Translations under genes and position numbers: made by a program | The notes under the pieces: model-generated | The model's database searches: none | What the model was told of the DNA's origin: nothing | Seen by the model: the letters and a program-made list of their open reading frames with translations, nothing else | In this document: positions 48,993-58,422 of the stretch, in pieces | Numbering within the stretch: position 1 is the first letter of the stretch | Layout: the number at the start of each line of letters is the position of its first letter | Source of the DNA: Diphasiastrum complanatum | Lineage: Eukaryota; Streptophyta; Lycopodiopsida; Lycopodiales; Lycopodiaceae | Length of the DNA: 64,000 nucleotides | Assembly: GCA_029204225.1 (NCBI GenBank) | Contig: CM055110.1 | Span: 1-64,000, forward strand | Direction of reading: 5' to 3'

Positions 48993-49409
48993 TTGTATGA
49001 GCCTACAAATGTAGATCAAGCAAGGAAAGAAGAGGAGTGGATCCAACCAATGGATCTCGAGTATCGATCTCTTATGAAGAGTGGAACATCTTTTGGAGGA
49101 TCTTCTTGTGTACATGGAGCTAAGCAAGTGGATGGATGTTATCTTGCTGTAAAATCAAGTAATGTATCTAGAAAACAAATTTTGTTCAATGACTTTGATG
49201 GTCAAGTTGAAGACCAAGAGGTTGATCTCAAAGCGCTTCAACTAGTCAAAAGAGAAGTTGGCAATTTGGAGCTAGTCAAGAGCATCAAAGGAGAAGTAAT
49301 TGGCAAAGGTGTTATGGATCTATTTTTGCAGCATATTAAAGACTCAAGTAAGGTCAAAGGAGCATCAAGGAAGTGTTGTTCAAGTTTACTTGTTCTATCT
49401 CATGTTTGA
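48993..49409 (+). CDS. Unrecognised frame replacing RT in Copia F
   Basis: A 138-residue frame. The start, MYEPTNVDQARKEEEWIQPM then LEYRSLMKSGT, is the usual entry to Copia RT. After residue 33 similarity stops and it reads HGAKQVDGCYLAV, LALQ/VKREVGN-like charged sequence and a Ser/Lys-rich end. No RT motif (YVDD, NAFLNG) occurs. The change is abrupt, as after a deletion or a template switch. Whether this encoded anything useful is unknown. Confidence 0.4.
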   Translation: MYEPTNVDQARKEEEWIQPMDLEYRSLMKSGTSFGGSSCVHGAKQVDGCYLAVKSSNVSRKQILFNDFDGQVEDQEVDLKALQLVKREVGNLELVKSIKGEVIGKGVMDLFLQHIKDSSKVKGASRKCCSSLLVLSHV

Positions 49410-49563
49410 GCAATTTCATGTGGATGTGTGCAAATTGTCAAGATATGGTAAAACTAGCTACATTGGTGAGCATTGTTTTGATGTTGGATTTGTACTAGCA
49501 TTCTTGGTTGATTTTGCTGATGGAAATGAAGCTATTGGAGGTTCATTATGTCACTCATCCAAA

Positions 49564-49771
49564 TTGGTAGGGTTAGCATTTTGGGGGGAAAGCCAAGTGG
49601 CCAAATAGGGTTTGGACCTGCTATAAAAGGATGTAACTTGTGGAGAGAGTCATCTTCTCTCTTCTCTATCTCATTTCATCCTTATACATGGTTCTCTTGG
49701 GTTCTACTATCCATTGGTGCGCTATCTTGGTGATTGCTTGCAATTCTATGTGTAGAATGATCTATATTTTC
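49564..49771 (+). repeat. Truncated 3' LTR of Copia F
   Basis: Matches 45577-45777 of the 5' LTR, including the TATA box, and stops at 49771 where an inverted Copia piece begins. Confidence 0.85.
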
Positions 49772-50960
49772 TAATATCCACTTTTTCAACCCAATCTGAG
49801 TCCTTTACTATACAGATGGATGCAACATATTTGGACTCAATAACGGACAAGGAAATGCATTTTTGCTTTTGATTTTTCCATGAAATTGGTACTGCTACGT
49901 GAAAGCACAGGTAGCCAAAGGTGGATTTTCTAATATCCACTTTTCCAACCCAATCTGAGGCATTTAGAACTAGTGCCTTCTTGGAATATCTATCATAACA
50001 CAAAGCATAGTGCTTTCTGGCTTGTATGTACATCAAGTGCTCTTTGTAGAACTTTCGAATGTGGTAGTCATGGGTTCGACATGTATTGCAACAATGTGCT
50101 CACTATGTATGCAAGATTAGATCATCTGTAGATCATGGCATACATGATGAACACAATTATTGACTAATAGTCATGGATTTGACATGTATTGCAACATTGT
50201 GCTCACTATGTATGCAAGATCAAGTCATTTGTACATTTCTTCTGATGGTGAACATATGATGCATGTTGCACAAAGATAGATAATCCGACATTTTGTCATA
50301 CATGTATTCTCCCTCACAATTGGTGCATAGAATCTTGATCTTCTGACTAGTTTGTGTCACAACAAACTACTTGAGTTATTTGTAGTAGTAGAATGCCTCG
50401 GAGTTGTTTTTATGGAGATTGATCTGGTAAATCTGAAATTATCATATACACAAGTGATAAAATATAGTGCATAACCTAGAGAATGTATGCTCATAGGGCC
50501 ACACAGATTAGTATGTATCGATTTAAGAATAGATACAGCTCCAGTGGTTTGTCCTTTTGAAAATCTTGATCTAGGTTGTTTGTTTAATAAGCACATGTAA
50601 GAGACGATTCAAGTGTCTTTGAAGGTATCATTTATACATATATCCTTGACAATACTTTGCCATCCTTTGTACAACATAGAAATCATGTTTAAACTTTTGT
50701 CCAAATCTTCTAATGCCAAAATTGGGCATTGGAATTACTCACATTTGTAGAAAGTGCATATTCATGACTCAAGATTACAAATTTCATTCTTTGTTTGTAA
50801 GGAGAATTTCTATAGATTTTTTTTATCCATGATGGTACACGTGTCTAGAATTAAACAAAGATCTCTAGCCTTGATTTGTGATTTTTATAATAGATAATAA
50901 GTTCTTTGTTAATTTCGGTACATAAAATACACCATCAAATAATCTATAAATACCATATGG
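49772..50960 (-). pseudogene. Copia G2 fragment: protease end, integrase start, RNase H
   Basis: On the minus strand from about 50940: GVFYVPKLTKNLLSI (protease end); from 50596 MCLLNKQPRSRFSKGQ and SIHTNLCGPMSIHSLG (integrase N-terminal site and first strand, where H-T-D/N is usual); then RNase H from 50036: SDWVGKVDIRKSTFGYLCF and ISWKNQKQKCISLS. RT is deleted. About 40 bases encoding the SDWV/DIRK block are repeated at 49772-49812 and 49928-49968. Confidence 0.7.
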
Positions 50961-51041
50961 AAATTGAAACCAAATAGTTCATTGGGCTTCCATCTTGTGC
51001 AAACTTAATTCTTCAAAGAATATGTATATCGAATTAGATTC

Positions 51042-51240
51042 AACACTCCCCCTTAAGCTTACCACTAGAAACCTGAATGTAACATACTAACTAAGGTAAT
51101 GTCTTTAGCCTTTGGCAAAGGCTTTGCTGGAATATCAGTCAATATGTTATCAGTATGATAGTAACCTAATTCGACATCCTTATTCTAATCTATCTCCAAG
51201 AACATGAAATTGAGCTTCAATGTGTTTAGTGAGTTTGTGG
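51042..51240 (-). pseudogene. Copia G1 RNase H end with polypurine tract
   Basis: Minus strand reads KHIEAQFHVLGDRLE, then in another frame YYHTDNILTDIPAKPLPKA, the Copia RNase H C-terminus (normally ...ADxFTKxL). The purine tract aagggggag precedes TGTTGAATC, a probable LTR start at about 51041. Confidence 0.7.
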
Positions 51241-51247
51241 GTTCAGA

Positions 51248-52610
51248 GAAAGAGCAATTTCAATATTGTTGCCCATTAGCAGGTTCGTTGCGGTTTTGTG
51301 GTGTTGCAAGTCGATCCGGACATATGATGTGAGGGGACCGAAGTGATGTCATTATCATGGTCATTAAAGATAGCATTAAAAAAAAGTTGAGCCGACGGGT
51401 GCTAGCATTATGTAGTAATTAAGAATGAGGTGGTATACGTGTCCCGTTTAGCAATGGCATTGGTTAGTGGTTAGACGAAGTAGAGCTTATGAAAAGGACA
51501 ACTTTGGAACAATAATATTACCGTTTGGGTCAATCTCAAGAAGAAGTTCAATAGCAAATGCATTGAAATTATAGTGTATTGATCAATTGTGAAGTAAAGA
51601 TCATGGGTTAGAGTTTATAAGTTGTAATTTGTTGTTCCATTGTTACAAATGCTGTAAGGAAGACATGGTTGACGAGGACATACCAAGGAGACCTCTGTGA
51701 CACAGGAGACAGCCTAATGACGCAACCATTGAAGAGGAGTTTGGCGATCCAATAAATTTACAATAATCGATTTGGAAAGGATAACAACAAATGGCAGAAT
51801 GAGCAAGACAATAGATGCAAGAATTCGAAATCTAGAACACAGAGTACTAGTTATTTGGCGTCAACATGTTGTTGTGAATTTTTGTTGGACTACTCATATT
51901 GTATGGTCTACTTTCTGCAGCAAGCAGTTGGTGGAAGACGCATGACTAAATTATAAACCATAATATTATGCTATAGTTGGAGATCATTTTGAATATCAAA
52001 ATATGATAAATGAAATGCGGTTGATAATCAATTGTATGTGTACATGGTTGTTGATTCAAGATACTATACATAGTTAGCAATGTTTCTTACAAAAAGCAAG
52101 GAGAAATTTTATGGGAAAGGGAACGAAGGAAACAAAAATTGGGCTACGAGGGCAACAATAATGGAATTTTTTTTTATACATATGTTCTGGAAGGAATACC
52201 AAACTTTGTGTTAGATAATGATTGGTAATGGTTAGATGTTGTATAAGTTTTCTTGGTTTGACTATGGTAACTAGAGACATTTCTATAATGTTGCGCATTA
52301 GCAGGTTTGTTGCGGTTGTGTGATGTTTTGCGATGTTGCAAGCTGATCTGGATGTACAATGTGAGGGGGTCATTAAAGATAGCATTAAAAGAAAAGTTGG
52401 GCTAACGGGTGCTAGTATTAAGTAGTAATTAAGAACGAGGTGGTATACGTGTCCCATTTAGCAATGACATTGGTTAGTGGTTAGATGAGGTAGAACTCAT
52501 TAAAAGGACAACTTTCAAATAGTAATACTATTGTTTGTCATTTGTGTCGATCTCAAGAAGACCTTCAATAGAAAATGCATTGAAATTGTAGTGTATTATA
52601 TGTTCTTTCT
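51248..52610. repeat. Dispersed repeat R2, fullest copy, with internal direct repeats
   Basis: 51248-51610 and 52270-52602 are direct repeats of about 350 bases (gcccattagcaggtt...gaaattatagtgtatt) around about 660 bases of other sequence. Parts recur at 26849-27575 and, inverted, at 22186-22620. No coding region. The layout could be a small non-autonomous LTR element, but no PBS or PPT was recognised. Confidence 0.65.
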
Positions 52611-53106
52611 GAAATGTTTATGTAGAAATTTGTATGCAATACAGTGATACAGATTTTGCAATTGATGCGATTAGTTATAGACCCTAGTTTTAAACGTGTT
52701 CCCATTTGTCAAAACATGTGAACTTCTAGGCATTCACACTCCACGATTTTCTTAAGTCCTAAATTCTATTATGGGTTGGAACTAAAACATATAACTTACC
52801 ATGAAAAGTGTCTTCATTTAATAAGCAAAAAAGCAAATTGAACCAAATTAATGAAACTAATTTGTCATACGATTTGATGTTTATAAGCATAATTATCATA
52901 TATTTATTATAGGTTTGAACGTGAAAGTTAGCAAATTACAAAACCTTTAACCATGTATGATGTATTCACATATCAATTGATGATCCTACAATTCATGCAA
53001 TATCAATCACACTTTATCTATGCGTCAAAAATAAGTTAGCACCACAAGTACTAACCTTATACTAAATCTTCAGATTGTATCATGCAATGCACATCACACA
53101 ATAATC
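52611..53106. other. Non-coding stretch
   Basis: AT-rich sequence between R2 and R1; no gene or motif recognised. Confidence 0.45.
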
Positions 53107-53605
53107 AATCATAGCAAATGGCTTGGATGTACTTGGAGATTTTTGCTTCATGGTTGAGCTCTTTAATATTTGTCGCTTAAATTGATCTATTGTCACACAT
53201 GTTCTTGAGTGTCTACCTTTCACTTGTGACTTGGTCTGCATTTGTCTCTTGCCAAGTGGAGGCTTGGGTGATGAGATATCATGACATGGGGCTAGTCTTG
53301 CCTTTGTAAATATGACATTCTATTTTGAGCAGTTCATGGAATGCAAGGCCATCATAGGCCAAAATTTGATGTAATGTTCATTAACATTTTTGAAATATGA
53401 TAAAATCTTAGCTTCAAGAAAATTGACTATAGAGAGATCATGCACATTGTTGGGCATTACTTCATCTATGATTTATTTATAACTATAGTATATATGATTA
53501 TCATTCTCCAAGAGAGAGAAGTAGTGCTATTCATATGATTTAATGATACGAAAGACAAGAGGATGGTTATGTAAAAAGATACTAATTATCAACTGATATT
53601 TTGGC
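53107..53605. repeat. Dispersed repeat R1, copy 2
   Basis: Direct match to 7425-7935, including the TIR-like end (attatcaactgatattttgg). Similarity ends at 53605 where a fragment like 50755-50840 begins. Confidence 0.8.
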
Positions 53606-53712
53606 TGTGCATATTCATGACTCAAGATTGCAAAATTTCATTCTCTGTTTCAAAGGAGAATTTCTATAGATTTTGTTATCCATGATGGTACATGTGTCTC
53701 GAACACTGGAGG

Positions 53713-53956
53713 GCTAGTCTACCATATTAGGACTATTCCATGTCCGTAACTGAATATGGCCGTAACATTCTTCCTCCCTTAAACAAGTTCTGTCCTCAAA
53801 ATGGAAAAATGAAAATATGAAATTATCCCTGAAGCTTTCAAATCCTACCCATGAATCATTATTCTTAGTTTGATCTTTCCATCTGAATAAGTACTCTGAG
53901 ATGCAACAATTTTTATCTTGCTTGTCTCTACTCATGAATACTGACCCAAATCCCAA
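53713..53956 (-). pseudogene. Gypsy chromodomain-like relic, copy 2
   Basis: Minus-strand frame CCISEYLFRWKDQTKNNDSW and CLREEECYG, matching 44945-45160 in reverse. The neighbouring 53957-54130 also matches 44880-44740. Two residues differ in the Trp block. Confidence 0.45.
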
Positions 53957-54179
53957 GGATACACTAAGTTATAATTCCTCCAAAAGGGTTGATCTTATCC
54001 AAAAAAAATCATCACCTTCATGTAATCCCAATTACATGAAACACTGGGTGTTACTTTATTTTGAAAATCAAATCCAAAAGCAAAAGAAATTCCATTCCAA
54101 TTTATCGCAAAAAATAATGCTTCTTGGTACAAGTATGCCTAGAATATCCAGATATTCTAGAATACCACAACTTAGTCAT

Positions 54180-54841
54180 CTAAAATCTCCGGGAAATCCA
54201 TCAAGTCTCAGACAATTATAACTCAATCCAGAGTACTGCAATTACTCTAATGAGTTGACAACCCCATTATTAGCATCACATGCAAGATATCAGCAATTAT
54301 CCATATCTTAATAGATTTATCTGTCCCCTATTGTATGGCGACCACTTATAGACTACAATCAGTAAGGTAAGCATATTTTACATAATGAAAATGCTTGTGA
54401 GATCCACACAATCTCAAGTATGTGCTGGAGTAAAGAAATTTAGAGTTCAACCAACAGATCTAAATCCTTGACTCACACAATTGATCAAGAATTACTCAAT
54501 ATCTTAAGAATCCTTCCATTTTCTTATAATCTTCAAATGACCTTTAAGTATCAATTTATGATCTGTCAATCATAAACATTTAGAATCTTATGATTCGTCA
54601 ATCATAATTTACAGGATTCCAAAACCATACTTTATCATTGGAAGATACTAGAGTATATGTACAACAACATACAATGCAAAAAATATAAGAATCATTTTGA
54701 AATCTTTTCCAGAAGGAAAAATACTTATACCAATAGATATCCAATATCTATATCCGAAATGGTACAAAAAAATCCCGATGGTAAGGCCTCTTCATAATTT
54801 GGCCTTCCAACTCTCTGAGTGAAAACACAATTTTTGGTGTT
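54180..54841. other. Non-coding stretch
   Basis: AT-rich, with no gene recognised. A doublet of atgattcgtcaatcat-like words occurs near 54560-54610. Confidence 0.4.
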
Positions 54842-55735
54842 TTGCACCCGAAACAGTCAACAATCTACACAGTAATAATGCTCTCAATCAGAGCTTTCGT
54901 CTCATACCCATATTGCCTAAAAATATTTCAAAATTTTAAAAAAAAAAATGATTCTATGCGATTCTGGGAAAATCTCGAAACACGTGCCTGTCAATCTATC
55001 GCGAAAGTTTTAGTTCAGCATGCTTATCTTCACAACGAGCTCAACATTCATGATCTGAATCCAAATGATAGAAGGAAATGCAATTGTAAGTTTTTGGATT
55101 CAATTTTTTTAGATCTAGCATTTTCTTTAAATTTTATTTTTCATGAGATGTTTTTGTTGGTTTTGCAGATTTGTATCCGTCAAATTTCGTTGAATGGCAA
55201 TCAGTTCAATCGATTGCAGGAATAATCAATGTCATACATTCAGATATCGATATTTTACAATATAAAGGTCGTTCTCCAAAATCACTTTTAGAGTCACGAG
55301 TTTCTTTTTATGATCATACCTATTTTCTTGATAAAATAAAAATGGTTTAGTTGGTAGATTAGAGAAAAATGTTTGGAAGCCACTTGATCAAGATTTTGGT
55401 ATAAACCCTTATAGCAACTTCAGATAATAGTGAAAATAAATGACAACATTCTTGCAATGGTTGAGGTCGAGGAAGATTGGTGTCTCAATCACATTCGATC
55501 AGAACTAGAACTGTTGCAATTTGATCTACCTCAGTACTATCAATTTTGATTGAATGGTGTATAGGTGTTATGCCATATAAAAATATTCTTTTTTTTCTAT
55601 TTCTAAGTGAATCAGTTTCATAAAATATATAACTAAAACAGTTTTTCTTGTGTAGGTAAGAGTAAGGCAGGAAGAGCATATAAAATACAAAGACATTGGA
55701 ACATCCATCGAAATTAAAGATCCATAGATTATGAA
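54842..55735 (+). pseudogene. Unrecognised spliced gene fragment
   Basis: A frame from 54842 contains MRFWENLETRACQSIAKVLV and HNELNIHDLNPNDRRK and reaches a plant-type donor, gtaagt, near 55086. The acceptor ttggttttgcag ends at 55168. Splicing there (phase 1) opens a frame with YPSNFVEWQSVQSIAGIINV and HSDIDILQYK that runs to a stop at about 55348. Further along, DWCLNHIRSELELLQFDL (about 55475-55530) and, after ttcttgtgtag at 55655, VRQEEHIKYKDIGTS look like later exons. No family recognised. It may be a gene fragment carried by a transposon. Confidence 0.35.
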
Positions 55736-55957
55736 CTATGGAATTTTGTATTATGTATTACAATTTTTTGTATACATAATTTTTGAAAATATATGAACCA
55801 TTTTTTCTACGAGGCTCTTTCATTTCTATGATCTCCATTTCCATGGTGCAAAACACAATGTAAATGCAATTGGATAATATGACTTTTCGATAACAAGATT
55901 CATTGTCTCCTACAGGAAATGCACTATCTCCATTGGGGAGATCTTCAGTCACTTGAA
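55736..55957. other. Non-coding flank of Copia C
   Basis: No gene recognised. The five bases before the Copia C LTR are ttgaa; its partner duplication would lie beyond the window. Confidence 0.4.
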
Positions 55958-56694
55958 TGTGAAGAATTGAAAAAGATTATCTATGTTAGATATAGGGGTC
56001 TTATGTTTTTTACATCAAGCATCTAGGTGTAGGACATTGATAGGAATAAATTTGGCATAGATAACAAATTATGCATTTCCACTTGTAATGCCACTATTGA
56101 GCCAAAATAGAGTAAGAGGCTAAACACATGCCAATTAGAGTGTAGACAAGAGTAAAGCTTTTGTTTGATGAATTCCAAGAGGTCCAATAGGATTTAGAGG
56201 TGGAACCTTGTGAGGTCCAATAGGATATTGAGGCGTGCTTGAATATAGTCCAATAGAATTCGGAGGTGCATGGATCAATGGTCCAATAGGATCAAGAGGT
56301 GACAAAGTATGGTCCAATCATAGTTAAGCATAGTGGTAGCTCGTGGATCTACTAGTATCATTGTACTCCTCATTTTGGATCTAATTGATTTGGTGATTTC
56401 ATGGTTTTTTTGAGTTATTGGATTTCTAGCTTTCTCTCTCTAATCGAGAGCTTATGATGCTTTTTCTCTCTCTACCCAAGGAGAGTAGCTTGTTTTTACT
56501 TAGATTATTTTTTGAATACTTTCCACACGTGTGAGTGAGAGTTGGAAGTGACTGAATGCATGTAGTAGTGCGATTTTGCCAGAGATTCAAAGATAGATCT
56601 TGATTCTCAATCTAGTCTTGAGCTTAGTGCATCTACACACCTTAGGAGATCACAAGTACATGTAGTGGACAGTCTACACATGTGAAATTCAACA
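55958..56694 (+). repeat. 5' LTR of Copia C
   Basis: 737 bases starting TGTGAAGAATTG and ending TTCAACA. CACACGTGTG at 56524-56533. The second copy seen in D has become tacacatgtg here. Confidence 0.9.
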
Positions 56695-56706
56695 TGGTAT
56701 CAGAGC
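56695..56706 (+). other. Primer binding site of Copia C
   Basis: tggtatcagagc directly after the LTR; perfect initiator tRNA-Met complement. Confidence 0.92.
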
Positions 56707-56915
56707 CTACCTAAGGTTACCATGCATTTTGATCCATCTAAGCGAAAAAAATTTCATCAATCTTGAGCTAGAAGTTGTCAAGGCCCATTTTCCTAGCTAT
56801 CTTGTTCAATCTTGGATCAAAAGTGATCAAAAGGACATTGATTGGGTCTGACCTGGTACTGTAAGGAATCAGGTGCTCAGACATGTGTGAGGAACATCCA
56901 ATTTTAGTTTGGAAG

Positions 56916-57616
56916 TGTGAAGAATTGCCAAAAATTGGCAAATCTAGCTTGATCAAAAACCATGTAGAATAGTGTAAACTGTGTACACAAGTGGGTCCCA
57001 CACATGTGAGGCCATGATGCCACATGGGAAACCCATCCTAATGTATGTTAGGTCAAGTCAAGAGAGTTGGTCATGTCTATTTGGTGGTCATCCCTACTTT
57101 ATAGGACCTACACCTAAGTTTAAGGTGAAAATTTGACCAACTAGCTACCTACCAAGCATAACTCTAGGAAATAGACTAGGGTTTCATTTTAGGTCAAGGA
57201 GAGTGAGTTAACTTCCTTATTACATGCTGGAAATTCACCTAACTTCAAGAAGGAAGTCGAATTTGCTATGTATTCCCTCTCTCCATAGTGAGAAGATAGA
57301 AAATTTTTGGAGCTCATTGGCAATCTCAAGCTAGTTCACTATGTACATTGAGTTTTTGTGATCCAAATGAAACCAAATCAATTTTTACTTGTTTCTCAGG
57401 TTGAAGGCCGTACTATAGCCTGTAGTACACACGTGTGGGCTCGGATTTCAATGTTTATCAATGCTTTTGAATGTTAATGCTTGTTGTTTGTCAAATTGCC
57501 AATCTAGATCAACTTTTTTGTGTCTAGTTTTTTGATAGATTGTTAAGCAAGCATCCAATCACTCTTGTGGATCTTTTGTAGATCCATTTATGGTCCTAAA
57601 GTACAGTACTTTCACA
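56916..57616 (+). repeat. 5' LTR of element B
   Basis: Starts TGTGAAGAATTGCC and ends TACTTTCACA. The first 25 bases form an inverted pair around ccaaaaattgg. CACACGTGTG at 57428-57437. Confidence 0.95.
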
Positions 57617-57628
57617 TGGTATCAGAGC
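57617..57628 (+). other. Primer binding site of element B
   Basis: tggtatcagagc directly after the LTR; perfect initiator tRNA-Met complement. Confidence 0.93.
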
Positions 57629-58422
57629 CAAGTACAAGAGCATAAGCCATTGATCTAATGCAAATCCATTTTTAGCAAGTTTTGGTGCTAAAAACTAGTA
57701 TTGAGAGGGCAACCTAGAATCTTGATTTTGGTGAGGAGATTTGATCCCAAACTTGGTAGGGGTCCAAAATCCGTACTGTCCACATGTGTGGGCACCTCTG
57801 AACCTGCATTTAATGCATGGTATTCATTTGATCCAAAAAAATTCAATTTGTGATTTATTGGTGTAATTTTTGGTGTAGATCCTAGGATAATCTACCAAGA
57901 TCATTTGCCATTGATTAGATTTGAATTTGTTTCATGGAATCTAATTAATCTAGGCTGAGTTCAAGTCCTATTAAGGTTAAAAACAGGTCTTGAAAGTACA
58001 CCAAGAAGGAAGAAAGAGATTAAGTCATTTTTTTGTCCAAAAATAGCCAAAATTGGCAAGATTTGATTGTAAGTAGATTTCACATCATCTTATCTTCATT
58101 CCAACTTTGTGAGGGAGTGCTAGAACTGAGATTATAAGTCCATTTGTTGGATTAGAAATCTAATTTGAGTGAAAAACTACAAGAGAGAGACCTTAGTGAG
58201 TTTCTGGAGACAATCAAATCCATTTCTTGGCAAGATTTGTTTGAAAGTAGTTTTCACTTCATCTTATCTTCATTCCAGCTTTGTGAGGGAGTGATAGAAC
58301 TATGATTATAAGTCCATTTGTTGGATTAGAAATCAAATTTGAGTGAAACACTGCAAGTGTGAGACCTTTGTGAGTTTCAAGTCAATCAAATCTATTTCTT
58401 GTTTGTAGAAGTCACTAGTAAG
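57629..58422 (+). other. Leader of element B
   Basis: About 790 untranslated bases. A block of roughly 170 bases is repeated in tandem (near 58070-58210 and 58235-58390: ttcattccaactttgtgaggg and its variant). The packaging signal of such an element would be expected here. The duplication is also present in element A. Confidence 0.6.

Larger units (their letters stand above)
45369..49771 (+). mobile_element. Copia F retrotransposon relic
   Basis: A full 5' LTR (45369-46007), PBS, leader, Gag, zinc knuckle, protease and integrase, then unrecognised sequence where RT and RNase H should be, then about 208 bases of 3' LTR truncated at both sides (49564-49771). Confidence 0.88.
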
